Below are positions 18,320 to 26,674 of a stretch of 64,000 nt of DNA, piece after piece; position 1 is the stretch's first letter; each line of letters starts with the position of its first letter. The position numbers and the translations under genes were made by a program. The notes below the pieces were generated by a model, which saw only the letters and a list, made by a program, of their open reading frames with translations, searched no databases and was not told the origin of the DNA. The stretch comes from Marinomonas polaris DSM 16579 (lineage in GTDB: Bacteria; Pseudomonadota; Gammaproteobacteria; Pseudomonadales; Marinomonadaceae): contig NZ_FQVF01000016.1 in NCBI RefSeq assembly GCF_900129155.1, forward strand, positions 62,001-126,000, read 5' to 3'.

Positions 18320-19645
18320 TTACTTATAAACGATGACTTGATCTTCGCCGAACTCATCAATCAGGGATTCTTTGTATTCAGTGATTGCATCGTCCACTGA
18401 CATACCATCTAAGATGTTGCCTGTAGCTTGCTGGATAAGTTGAGTCACAACGTTGTAGCCAGGAAAGGTATCTCGACTGGTGGTGTTTTCAGCCAACTTG
18501 GTGGCTTTAGCAAGGTAGGCATCCTGCGTATATTCTGGAGACTCGGTAATGTCGGTACGTACACCCATTCGATGCTCGGCAACCGTCCATTCAGAAAAAT
18601 TGCCGTGATCAAAAATAGTTGTCAGTAACTTAAACGCTTCTTTTTTATCTTTTGCAGATTGCGCCATGCCGATGGTCCAACCGCCAGAAATGTTGGTTGT
18701 TTTAAGCGTGTCAGCACGACCCATTCCAGGCCAAGGCGCCCAGCCCAATACTGCATTTCGCTCTTCTACAGACGGAAGATTCACCCCGTTACAATCCCAG
18801 ATACAAGAAAACTCCCAAGATCCAGAAGCCAAAATCCCCACTTGATGCTTGGTTATTGCTGTTCGCACGAAAGCATCAACATTGGTTTCATAGTTAATCG
18901 AAGCAGGCGTTAGCTGTTTCTCCACATACACTTGGCGATACAGTTCTAACGTACGACGTAATGCTGGGCTGTCTCCAATCCATTTACCTTCTTTTCTATT
19001 GCGCAGACGATTACGATCATCTTTAGGTGTATCCGCCCCCAACAAAGCCATATAGACCCCCTGCATTGTGGTAGCTTCGGCTCGCTTCGTCCCAGCTGGC
19101 AATACAAATGAGTAAGGCACGCCTTGCGCTTTGATTTTTTCGCTTGCAGCTAATACATCATCCCAACTTTTTGGTGACCAAGGTAAAGCAATACCCGCCT
19201 TTTTCATCACTGATTTATCGTACCAAAGCATCCTCACGTCAGTATCTGTGGGCAAGGCGTAAACCTTGTCATCGTAAGAAGCAACGCTTAACAAACTCTT
19301 TATGTAATATTTATATTGATCCCAACCTTTCAGCTGAGCATCTAACGGATGCAGATAATTAGCCGACGCAAGCTCTGCCACCATAAAGCTGTCCATGACC
19401 ACAATATCAGGTGCTGTGCCTGCAGCCAGATCCACAGCAACACGTTGCTCATAACCAACCGTTGGCATTTTAACGGCGTTGACTTTAATACCCGTATTGG
19501 CTTCATAAGCTTCAATACCAGGCTTAACCAAAGCGGTAATGAACTCTGGATACATGATAGAAACATCAGCCATTGCCACCGAAGGCATCAAACTACCCGC
19601 TAGTGCGAGAGAAGGTAACAAGGCCAAAACAGTAGGTTTTTTCAT
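18320..19645 (-). CDS. Sugar ABC transporter binding protein (family 1)
   Basis: This periplasmic protein of 441 residues starts with a signal peptide (about residues 1-26, ending VAMA). Family-1 features include AGTAPDIVVMDSFMVAELASA, YALPTDTDVRMLWYDKSVMKKAG and SGGWTIGMAQSAKDKKEAFKLL. A CIWDC stretch suggests a local disulfide. It is the first gene of the operon and is preceded by the 26-bp palindrome that is probably the LacI-type operator. The ligand is inferred to be a mannose-containing oligosaccharide or glycoside from the GH38 enzyme in the operon. Confidence 0.92.
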   Translation of the reverse strand: MKKPTVLALLPSLALAGSLMPSVAMADVSIMYPEFITALVKPGIEAYEANTGIKVNAVKMPTVGYEQRVAVDLAAGTAPDIVVMDSFMVAELASANYLHPLDAQLKGWDQYKYYIKSLLSVASYDDKVYALPTDTDVRMLWYDKSVMKKAGIALPWSPKSWDDVLAASEKIKAQGVPYSFVLPAGTKRAEATTMQGVYMALLGADTPKDDRNRLRNRKEGKWIGDSPALRRTLELYRQVYVEKQLTPASINYETNVDAFVRTAITKHQVGILASGSWEFSCIWDCNGVNLPSVEERNAVLGWAPWPGMGRADTLKTTNISGGWTIGMAQSAKDKKEAFKLLTTIFDHGNFSEWTVAEHRMGVRTDITESPEYTQDAYLAKATKLAENTTSRDTFPGYNVVTQLIQQATGNILDGMSVDDAITEYKESLIDEFGEDQVIVYK

Positions 19646-19717
19646 TTTTATTTTCTCCTATGAGACATCCTCAATAACCAACATTGGTCATCTGTATAAC
19701 GAGGACAATCGAAACAC

Positions 19718-19743
19718 ATTTTATTGCAACGTTGCAATAAAAT
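19718..19743. promoter_or_regulatory. Perfect 26-bp palindromic operator for the LacI-family repressor
   Basis: The half-site ATTTTATTGCAAC is followed immediately by its exact reverse complement, centred on the C-G step between 19730 and 19731. The core TTGCAACGTTGCAA has the centre and symmetry typical of LacI/PurR-family operators. It lies 73-98 bases before the binding-protein start and between the two divergent genes. A degenerate half copy (CGTTGCAA, near 19838-19845) lies closer to the repressor gene. Confidence 0.8.
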
Positions 19744-19898
19744 ATTAAAAAACTTTCAGCACAATAAAAATTTTATAATTTATTCAATATCTTAACTGTT
19801 ATTAAAGATAATAAACTTACATTAATATAAGAAATATCGTTGCAAAAACTATACTTTCCGGTATAAATCAAACCATTATTCAACGTTAGGAACATTAC

Positions 19899-20924
19899 GT
19901 GAGCCAGCTTAAAGACAGCAAACCAAGACCTACCCTAAGCACCATTGCTAAGATGACTGGGCTAAGTTTGTCGACTGTCTCCTTGTCTTTACGTGGCGGA
20001 GAGAACCTCAAAGAAGAAACTCGATTAAAAGTCGCGGCCGCAGCGCGGGAAGTGGGTTATGTGCCAGACAGAGCAGGAGTTCGCCTTAGAACAGGTAAAA
20101 CCAATGTTATTGCTCTCGTACTAGACAGCGCAGATGAATCAATTGATTACGCTCGACACATGATTCAAGGCATAGGTGCTGCATTAAAAGGCACGCCTTA
20201 TCATCTAAGTGTAGTACCCGAATTTGATCGACAAGCTTCTGCCGAAACCATCCGATACTTACTCGAAAGCCGCACTGCTGATGGTATTATCATTACTCAT
20301 ACTTCACCACGAGATCCAAGAGTACAACTACTTATGGACGCTGGACTACCCTTTGTGAGCCATGGCAGAACCGAGTTTTTCACACCTCACGCTTGGTATG
20401 ATTTTCATGGTGAATCTTTCGTATCAGAAGCGACCCAACGACTGGCAAGTCAAGGCTGCAAGTCTGTGATGTTAGTGGCAAAAAATGATGGCACAACCAA
20501 TTACCACAATATTTTACGGGCTTATATTCAGTCTGCAAAGAACTTAGGCATAGAGGTACATCCACTGCCAAAATCTACCTTTGAACACAGTGATAATGCT
20601 AGCCTTAGAGCATTTGGAATCAGTCTTGCTACACAAAAAAATCGCCCTGATGGCATAGTTTGTGACAGCGAAATGCATGCAATGACGCTAGCTAGTGGCC
20701 TGTGTGAAAATGGCGTCAATGTAGGTAAAGATATCCAAATAATCTGCAAACAGACCTCAGACATATTACCTATATTGTTCCCAGAAATTGATGGTATTAT
20801 CGAGGATGTCCACGCCGCAGGAGAAGAGCTAACACGACTATTACTAAGAAGTATTGATGGTGAACCGGTGGAGACTCTGCAAATATTAGCAGAGCCTAAC
20901 CATGACAAAGTCGCCCAAGAATAG
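19899..20924 (+). CDS. LacI-family transcriptional repressor
   Basis: This is a 341-residue repressor. The N-terminal helix-turn-helix is clear: TLSTIAKMTGLSLSTVSLSL (about residues 13-32), then the hinge region ending VGYVPDRAGVRLRTGKT. The rest is a periplasmic-binding-like effector domain (DGIVCDSEMHAMTLASGL). The start is GTG with TTAGGA 7 bases upstream. It is divergent from the mannosidase/ABC operon, and the palindrome between them is its probable operator. The inducer is probably a mannoside or mannose-derived sugar. Its 3' end lies only 6 bases from the convergent deaminase gene. Confidence 0.92.
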   Translation: MSQLKDSKPRPTLSTIAKMTGLSLSTVSLSLRGGENLKEETRLKVAAAAREVGYVPDRAGVRLRTGKTNVIALVLDSADESIDYARHMIQGIGAALKGTPYHLSVVPEFDRQASAETIRYLLESRTADGIIITHTSPRDPRVQLLMDAGLPFVSHGRTEFFTPHAWYDFHGESFVSEATQRLASQGCKSVMLVAKNDGTTNYHNILRAYIQSAKNLGIEVHPLPKSTFEHSDNASLRAFGISLATQKNRPDGIVCDSEMHAMTLASGLCENGVNVGKDIQIICKQTSDILPILFPEIDGIIEDVHAAGEELTRLLLRSIDGEPVETLQILAEPNHDKVAQE

Positions 20925-20930
20925 TTCGTA

Positions 20931-22286
20931 TTATTGTGGCGATTTCGCTAATAATTCCAGCACAGCTGCTTTTACGTCTTGTATTAATTTGGCTTCATCC
21001 ACACCCAGCACTTGGCCATTTTCAACCACTTGCTTACCGTTAACAAAACTGTGCTTAATCAGCGCCGGTTCACCACATAAGATCGGCGCTTCTAACGGGC
21101 TGTGTACGCCAGAAAAACGCGGTGCATCAAGAGAGTACAGGACTAAATCAGCAGCATAGCCTTCTGTTATTTGCCCCGTTTTCAGCCCAAAAAGATCGGC
21201 GCCGTTTTGGGTCCCCCATTTAAGCACTTGCGAGACATTCGTTGCCGAGGGCCCGCTATGGGTTCGATGTAATAACCAAGCTAAATTCAACTCCTGCAAC
21301 ATAGAAGCACTTTCACTAGACGCGGAGCCATCAACACCGAGGGTAATCGGAATACCCGCTTTTTCCATTGCAAGAACTGGCGCAATACCACTACCAAGGC
21401 GACAATTTGACGTAGGGCAATGGGCAATTCGCGTTTTCGTTTGCGCCAGTAATTCAATCGCATGAGCATCCGCTTGAACCAAGTGAGCAAACCACACATC
21501 GTCGCCTAACCAATCACAATGGGCGGCGTAATCAATGGCGCTCATACCGAAGTTTTGTTGTGCCATTTGCTCATCAAAAGATACTTCTAATAAATGCGAA
21601 TGACGCAGTAATTTTCGTTCTTTTGCCCACTGAGCATAACTGCGTAAATCCTCTGCTGGCGAGGTATGAACCAAGCTAGTCGGTGCAACAACCAAGCGTC
21701 GCATACTGAATGGGTTGTCATCATGATAGCGTTTGTAGGAAGCATCAAGGCGATCCAATGACAAATCCAATGACTCTGGAACGATGCCGCTGTCTCGCAT
21801 GCCTTTATGACTGCCTTGAACCGTTGCGCCACCACGACATAAAACTAAGCGAATACCTAAATCTTCGGCAGCGCGCCAAACGGCGTCTTCCAACTCAGGC
21901 GATGTCGTTGCATGGTATAAATAATGGTGGTCCGCGCAGGTTGTTACACCAGAACGCAGCTGTTCATAAAGACCTAATTTCGCAGCGACATACATTAAAT
22001 CAGGGGTGATTTTTGGCCAAAAATGATAGGGAACGCTTGCCAGCCATTCCCCTAAACCTTGATTCAAACCCGCTGGAACGCCTTTTAGTATCGACTGTGC
22101 AAGATGATGGTGAGTATTCACAAAACCGGGATAAACCACACAATGAGACGCATCTATTAACTCGTCGTCAAGCTCGCGATTTAATGTGGGAGCAATGGCT
22201 GAAATCACGCCATCTTTGATACGGATGTCTTGAGGAAACTCATAACCAAAAACCGCTTTGGCTTGGCGGATTAAATACTGGGGCAT
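20931..22286 (-). CDS. Amidohydrolase, 8-oxoguanine/isoxanthopterin deaminase-like
   Basis: This cytosolic metal-dependent deaminase of the ATZ/TRZ branch has 451 residues from the ATG at 22286, which follows GGAGAG by 6 bases; an in-frame upstream start lacks a ribosome site. Ligands and active-site residues seen are NTHHH, the HSHLLE strand, the FAHL histidine, HCPTSNCRLGSG and the Asp of LGVDGSASSES. The pattern and the DHHYLYH segment are closest, from memory, to the 8-oxoguanine and isoxanthopterin deaminases. 8-Oxoguanine deamination gives urate. An atrazine- or hydroxyatrazine-type role cannot be excluded. It is divergent from the NMT1-like binding-protein gene. Confidence 0.85.
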   Translation of the reverse strand: MPQYLIRQAKAVFGYEFPQDIRIKDGVISAIAPTLNRELDDELIDASHCVVYPGFVNTHHHLAQSILKGVPAGLNQGLGEWLASVPYHFWPKITPDLMYVAAKLGLYEQLRSGVTTCADHHYLYHATTSPELEDAVWRAAEDLGIRLVLCRGGATVQGSHKGMRDSGIVPESLDLSLDRLDASYKRYHDDNPFSMRRLVVAPTSLVHTSPAEDLRSYAQWAKERKLLRHSHLLEVSFDEQMAQQNFGMSAIDYAAHCDWLGDDVWFAHLVQADAHAIELLAQTKTRIAHCPTSNCRLGSGIAPVLAMEKAGIPITLGVDGSASSESASMLQELNLAWLLHRTHSGPSATNVSQVLKWGTQNGADLFGLKTGQITEGYAADLVLYSLDAPRFSGVHSPLEAPILCGEPALIKHSFVNGKQVVENGQVLGVDEAKLIQDVKAAVLELLAKSPQ

Positions 22287-22784
22287 AACACTCTCCTTTT
22301 TTAGGAAAGAGCAATGTCCAGGCCACAAGGCTTAACCGCTTCTACTCTTTATTTCACATACAATTTAACTAGACCAACAAGCAAACCCTATACCAGTCTG
22401 CACAACGCCAATGAGCACACAGCAAGCACGAACCAATCATCATATTTCGCATGCTATTAATCATATTTATGGTGCGACGAGACCGCAACACGCCCAATTC
22501 AAGTGCATGACCAAGAACGTAAAGCCACAAAATTGCTGAATTTATAGACAAATATATTTGGCCTGCTTGTTGCTTAGTTATAAATAGCGCAAATAGTTTG
22601 CGTGACGCAATGAGTAGAAGCGGTCAAATTTGGTGTCGAGTTCCAACAAACCAAGTTCGGGCATTGCTCACTGCCTTGTCGACAACCCAAAGAGGATGTC
22701 GAAAGGGAAGTGACAGCCGTTTCAACCTAACTCGACTGTGTACCCAGCCCTCTCGCTCTTTCCTCATCTTGTTTTCTTTGTGGT
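22287..22784. other. Intergenic region between the deaminase and the NMT1-like gene
   Basis: About 500 bases without a convincing gene separate two divergent genes. A TTATAAATAG stretch near 22577 could be a -10 region for the rightward gene, leaving a leader of over 200 bases, and a GCAAATAGTTTGCG hairpin lies just after it. Short open frames here have no ribosome site or recognisable sequence. Confidence 0.5.
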
Positions 22785-22842
22785 TGTTTCAGTGACTGAG
22801 TTTGGTTTGCTTAAAAAGCAACGCCGAATCTATGATGAAACA
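22785..22842 (+). ncRNA. Structured leader, candidate NMT1-motif (xanthine/urate) riboswitch
   Basis: The leader just before the NMT1-like gene can fold into a compact two-part hairpin. The outer stem is TGTTTCA (22785-22791) with TGAAACA (22836-22842), a perfect 7-bp pairing. An asymmetric internal loop (GTGACTGA / CTATGA) separates it from TTTGG/CCGAA and a perfect terminal hairpin TTGCTT-AAA-AAGCAA. The 3' arm of the outer stem ends two bases before the GGAG ribosome site, so folding could control translation. The NMT1 motif is a known small RNA found upstream of NMT1-domain genes and reported to bind xanthine and urate. I have not been able to match its conserved loop bases, so the class is inferred. 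Confidence 0.5.
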
Positions 22843-22853
22843 TGGAGAAAACA

Positions 22854-23864
22854 ATGAACAACCAACTAAAAACACCGCTATTTCGTAATCTATGCCTAGC
22901 TGGGGCCCTGGCATTTACAGCTTTAAATGGCAGTACCGTATTCGCTGCTGATGCAGTGAAGTTTCAGCTTGATTGGCTACCGGGTGGCGACAAAGCGCCG
23001 ATTTATGTGGGTATCAAAAAAGGCTTTTTCAAAGACGCCGATTTAGACGTAACCGTTGCCAGCGGCCGTGGCTCCACCGACGCTATTAGCAAACTCGCCA
23101 CTGGTAATGCCGATTTGGGATTGTCCGACCTAGTCGCACTGTTAATGGCAAAAGCTCAAAACGATGTGCCGGTTTCTGCGGTTTATTCGGTTTTCAGTAA
23201 AGCTCCCCATGCTTTCTTTGTTCCTTCTAACTCAGATATTAAGAGTGTCAAAGACGTCGCAGGAAAACGTATTGCAACCTCGCCTTATACTTCTTCAAAT
23301 GTCTTCTTACCTTTGCTGTTAGACGTGAATGGCGTTGATCCAAGCAGCATAAAATTGATGAAAGCAGACGCTGGCGCCTTAAACCCAATGTTACTTTCCG
23401 GTAACACCGATGTGGTTATTTCGTGGGTAACTGACACGGTGATTTATCAACTACAAGCTAAAAGTGCAGGCCAAACCTTGCGAGTACTACCTTGGTATGA
23501 TGCCGGATTAGAGTTTTACTCCACTTCTATCATTGCATCTGATCGCTTTCTCAATAAACATCCAGACACAACCAAACGCTTTGTTGCAGCCTATAAAAAA
23601 GCCATTGAATATACTTGGGAGCATCCAGAAGAAAGCGGGCGGATCGTTCATGACATGGTGCCAGAAGTCGATGCAAGCACTGCGACAGACACTATTAACT
23701 CAATCAAATCCTTAGTTTATAACGCAGTCAGCGATAAAGATGGCTACGGCGCATTTACCAAAGAACGACTCGCCACCACATGGAAATGGACAGCCAAAGC
23801 GCAGAACATTTCTGTCGACAGTTTTGATCCAGAGTCAGCTATAAATCGTCAATTTATTCCTTAA
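22854..23864 (+). CDS. NMT1/THI5-like (SsuA/TauA-fold) ABC substrate-binding protein, orphan
   Basis: This is a 336-residue periplasmic protein. The ATG at 22854 follows GGAG by 6 bases and is preferred to the in-frame ATG at 22842. The signal peptide (about residues 1-30) ends VFA. The mature part begins with VKFQLDWLPGGDKAPIYVGIKKGFFKDADLDV, the classic NMT1 opening, followed by GRGSTDAISKLATGNADLG. No permease or ATPase gene is adjacent, so it must use a transporter encoded elsewhere. The leader structure and the divergent deaminase point to a purine or pterin-like ligand; thiamine-precursor, taurine and nitrile-type ligands are known for relatives. Confidence 0.88.
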   Translation: MNNQLKTPLFRNLCLAGALAFTALNGSTVFAADAVKFQLDWLPGGDKAPIYVGIKKGFFKDADLDVTVASGRGSTDAISKLATGNADLGLSDLVALLMAKAQNDVPVSAVYSVFSKAPHAFFVPSNSDIKSVKDVAGKRIATSPYTSSNVFLPLLLDVNGVDPSSIKLMKADAGALNPMLLSGNTDVVISWVTDTVIYQLQAKSAGQTLRVLPWYDAGLEFYSTSIIASDRFLNKHPDTTKRFVAAYKKAIEYTWEHPEESGRIVHDMVPEVDASTATDTINSIKSLVYNAVSDKDGYGAFTKERLATTWKWTAKAQNISVDSFDPESAINRQFIP

Positions 23865-23900
23865 TTAATACCATAATTTCATGAAATAGAAGACGTTTAA

Positions 23901-23926
23901 AAGGCCCATTTATTTGGGCTTTTTTA
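23901..23926 (+). terminator. Intrinsic terminator after the NMT1-like gene
   Basis: A 7-bp stem AGGCCCA/TGGGCTT (one G-U pair) with a TTTATT loop is followed by a run of T, 37 bases after the stop codon. It isolates the binding-protein gene from the LysR gene downstream. Confidence 0.8.
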
Positions 23927-23997
23927 TTGATTTTAAAAACATTTCGTATCATTTTACGCTAATATAGCCTGATTAAATAATAACAACAGAGGTCGAT

Positions 23998-24942
23998 ATG
24001 GACATAGGTCTGGCCAAGCATTTAAAACTCAATCAGTTGCGCTTGATTTCGGTCATTTCAGAGCATGGTCAACTTGGCATCGCTGCGGATGAAATGGCGA
24101 TGACACAGCCTGCCGCGTCACGTATGTTAAGTGAAATTGAGCAAACCATTGGCACACGTTTATTTATTCGCCATGCCAAAGGCATGGAGCCAACACTGGT
24201 AGGTCAAGCTGTTGCACGTCGTGCGCACAATCTTCTGGTTGAGCTGCGAGATCTTGCCCGTGAAGTAGGCGAACTAAAAGAAGGCGGCGGCGGAACCACG
24301 GCCATCGGTGCAGTAACAGGCGCCGCAGTCGGCTTTGTAATTCCCGCTATCCAGCAATTGCGAGCCATCGCCCCAAAAGCCGAGATTGACATCAATGTTG
24401 ATACCAGTGATATTTTGGTGCGGGATTTAATTGCCGGACATAATGACTTTGTCCTCGCGCGAATTCCCAAACAATACGATGCCAACGAGTTTGAAATTTA
24501 CCCAGCTCGTACAGAATCCGTCACGCTAATGGTTCGCAAAGATCACCCATTGGCCAGTTTAGATACCGTCAAAATTCGCGACTTAGCGCACTTTGAATGG
24601 GTCATGCAATCTCACCGAGCACCAATACGTGAAGCGGTCGAAGCGGCCTTCATGGAAGAACGTGCCGAGCTGCCATTAAGCATCACCAACAGTACGTCTT
24701 TACTAGCCTTAATTGCCATTCTTGTGTCTTCCAATGCCATTGCACCTATCGCAAGAGAAGTGAGCGATTTGCTGACTGGTCATAAAGTACGTGCGGATCT
24801 AAGAGCACTCAAGCTAGACCGAAGAATTGTCATGAGCCCTTATTATTTATTGCAAATGCGCGGTCGCCAATTATCCCCTCTTGCCAACCAGCTCAAACGT
24901 TTGGTGCTTGCCGAGCTGGAACAAAAACCTACCAGCGCGTAA
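23998..24942 (+). CDS. LysR-family transcriptional regulator
   Basis: This is a 314-residue regulator. The winged helix-turn-helix at about residues 8-67 contains LRLISVISEHGQLGIAADEMAMTQPAASRMLSEIEQTIG and LFIRHAKGMEPTLVG, and a LysR substrate-binding domain follows from about residue 95. It is convergent with the oxidative sugar operon (ChvE transporter, dehydrogenases). GbpR of Agrobacterium, a LysR protein that controls chvE, has this type of association. I therefore infer that it regulates that operon, possibly through the palindrome at 34435-34452. The ligand would be a sugar or sugar acid. Control of the NMT1-like gene just upstream is an alternative. Confidence 0.88.
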   Translation: MDIGLAKHLKLNQLRLISVISEHGQLGIAADEMAMTQPAASRMLSEIEQTIGTRLFIRHAKGMEPTLVGQAVARRAHNLLVELRDLAREVGELKEGGGGTTAIGAVTGAAVGFVIPAIQQLRAIAPKAEIDINVDTSDILVRDLIAGHNDFVLARIPKQYDANEFEIYPARTESVTLMVRKDHPLASLDTVKIRDLAHFEWVMQSHRAPIREAVEAAFMEERAELPLSITNSTSLLALIAILVSSNAIAPIAREVSDLLTGHKVRADLRALKLDRRIVMSPYYLLQMRGRQLSPLANQLKRLVLAELEQKPTSA

Positions 24943-24984
24943 ATAACTCGTTGTTAATCTTCTCGAAATAAACCACAAAAAAAC

Positions 24985-25027
24985 TGAAAAAAAAGCGAGT
25001 CGGTTGCTTTCAAAACCGAACTCGCTT
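24985..25027 (-). terminator. Terminator of the oxidative sugar operon
   Basis: The arms AAGCGAGTCGGTT and AACCGAACTCGCTT pair over 13 bp with one bulged base. On the minus strand the stem is followed by an unbroken T9 run, 60 bases beyond the aldehyde dehydrogenase stop. It also lies just beyond the 3' end of the LysR gene on the other strand. Confidence 0.82.
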
Positions 25028-25087
25028 AACAACCCGCCTGGGCTTTCTTTCAATAAAAATCGATAAATCTCATTCAACACATAAGAA

Positions 25088-26602
25088 CTAGCCAGCTAGA
25101 TCTTTTGGTAACAATGCTTTTGGAATATTTTGGTAACAAACAGGACGCAAGAAACGACGAATCGACAAGGTGCCGACTGATGTTGCACCAAAGTTTGTCG
25201 ACGCAGGATAAGGACCGCCATGCACCATGGTATCGTTCACTTCAACACCAGTAGGGAAACCATTCGCAAGCAAACGCCCTGCTTTACGTTCCAATACAGG
25301 CAAGAGTTTCTGACAAACAGCATAATCGCCTTCATCAAGGTGAATGGTGCACGTCAGCTGACCTTCCAAATGACGAGCAAGCTCGACCATTTGCTCAACA
25401 CTGTCTGCTAAAACAACCAAGCCAAGAGGACCAAACACTTCGTGATGTAATGTTGGATGATCCAACCACGCTTGACCTGTTACCGTGAACAAGTTTGGTC
25501 GTGCGGTACGATCTTCTGTATCTGCCGTACGTAAAACTGACTGAATACCGGTTTTTTCTATCGCCACCACACCAGAACGATAAGCATCCGCAATACCATC
25601 AGTAAGCATGGTTTGTGCTGCGACTTCGGATAGAGCTGCACTCGCTGCTGCTATCATGGCTTTTGAGTCTGCGTTATCCAGCATCACCGCAATACCTGGG
25701 TTGGTACAAAACTGTCCAGCACCCATGGTTAATGAACCTGCCCAACCTTTGCCCAATTCTTCGGCACGATTTTTAACGGCTTCTGGCATCAAAAACATTG
25801 GGTTCACAGAACCCAGCTCACCAAAGAAAGGAATCGGTTCTGGACGTGCCGCACACAAATCAAACAAGGCACGACCGCCAGCCAAACTTCCAGTAAAGCC
25901 TACAGCTTTGATCAGCGGATGCTGTACTAACGCTTGTCCAACTTGACGGTTACCGCCTTGGATCAAGGAAAAAACGCCCGCTGGCATCTTGCAACGTTTT
26001 ATCGCGGCTTCAACCGCTTGCGCCACAAGCTCGCCCGTTCCCGGATGAGCAGAATGTCCTTTCACCACAACAGGACAACCTGCCGCTAGAGCCGCTGCGG
26101 TATCGCCACCAGCTGTTGAAAACGCCAATGGAAAGTTAGACGCACCAAACACAGCAACTGGGCCGATAGGACGTTGTACCATGTACATATCTGGACGTGG
26201 CAATGGTGCGCGATCTGGCAAGGCTTCATCAAACCGACGATCTAAGTATTCACCTGATAAAATACGCTCAGCGAACAAACGAAGTTGCCCTGTTGTACGA
26301 CCGCGTTCGCCTTGCAAGCGTGCTGCTGGCAAACCGGTTTCTTGTACGCCGACTTCAGTAATTTGATCGCCTAGCACATCGATTTCGTCAGCAATGGCAT
26401 TTAGAAAAGCCGCGCGATCCTCACGAGAGGAATAGCCAAACGCCTCAAATGCTGCTTCGGCCGCTTCTACTGCCGCATCCACATCAGACACGCGACCAAC
26501 GGCAAATTCATGAGAAGGTCCTGTAGCAGGCGTTGAAGAAAATGTTGCGTCGCCCTTTACCCATTTACCGGCAATAAAATGCTGTCCCGTTAACATACTC
26601 AC
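25088..26602 (-). CDS. Aldehyde dehydrogenase, 2-oxoglutarate semialdehyde dehydrogenase type
   Basis: It oxidises 2-oxoglutarate semialdehyde to 2-oxoglutarate with NAD(P)+, the last step of the oxidative pentose (and hydroxyproline/glucarate) pathways. The 504-residue protein has the ALDH elements ASNFPLAFSTAGGD (Asn156), VVVKGHSAHPGTGE, GFTGSLAGGR, GELGSVNP (general base Glu262) and GAGQFCTNPG (nucleophile Cys299). These motif variants, with SAHPGT in place of SEHTP, are typical of the KGSADH group. It is the last gene of the operon. A palindromic cluster lies in the 164-base gap separating it from the dehydratase gene. Confidence 0.9.
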   Translation of the reverse strand: MSMLTGQHFIAGKWVKGDATFSSTPATGPSHEFAVGRVSDVDAAVEAAEAAFEAFGYSSREDRAAFLNAIADEIDVLGDQITEVGVQETGLPAARLQGERGRTTGQLRLFAERILSGEYLDRRFDEALPDRAPLPRPDMYMVQRPIGPVAVFGASNFPLAFSTAGGDTAAALAAGCPVVVKGHSAHPGTGELVAQAVEAAIKRCKMPAGVFSLIQGGNRQVGQALVQHPLIKAVGFTGSLAGGRALFDLCAARPEPIPFFGELGSVNPMFLMPEAVKNRAEELGKGWAGSLTMGAGQFCTNPGIAVMLDNADSKAMIAAASAALSEVAAQTMLTDGIADAYRSGVVAIEKTGIQSVLRTADTEDRTARPNLFTVTGQAWLDHPTLHHEVFGPLGLVVLADSVEQMVELARHLEGQLTCTIHLDEGDYAVCQKLLPVLERKAGRLLANGFPTGVEVNDTMVHGGPYPASTNFGATSVGTLSIRRFLRPVCYQNIPKALLPKDLAG

Positions 26603-26674
26603 TCCTCTCTTTAATAAATGAAATTCAACCCATTAAGTTAAGCTCTGAAGTAGCCTAGTGATGGCAAGCATCAA

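Noticed and set aside
22598..22795. 65-codon frame in the leader of the NMT1-like gene
   Set aside because: It overlaps the structured leader, has no start signal, and its sequence is low-information (Arg/Ser/Thr-rich).
22785..22853. TPP (thiamine) riboswitch before the NMT1/THI5-like gene
   Set aside because: The conserved CUGAGA and ACCUGA elements and the size of a TPP riboswitch are not present. The short two-stem fold fits a different class.
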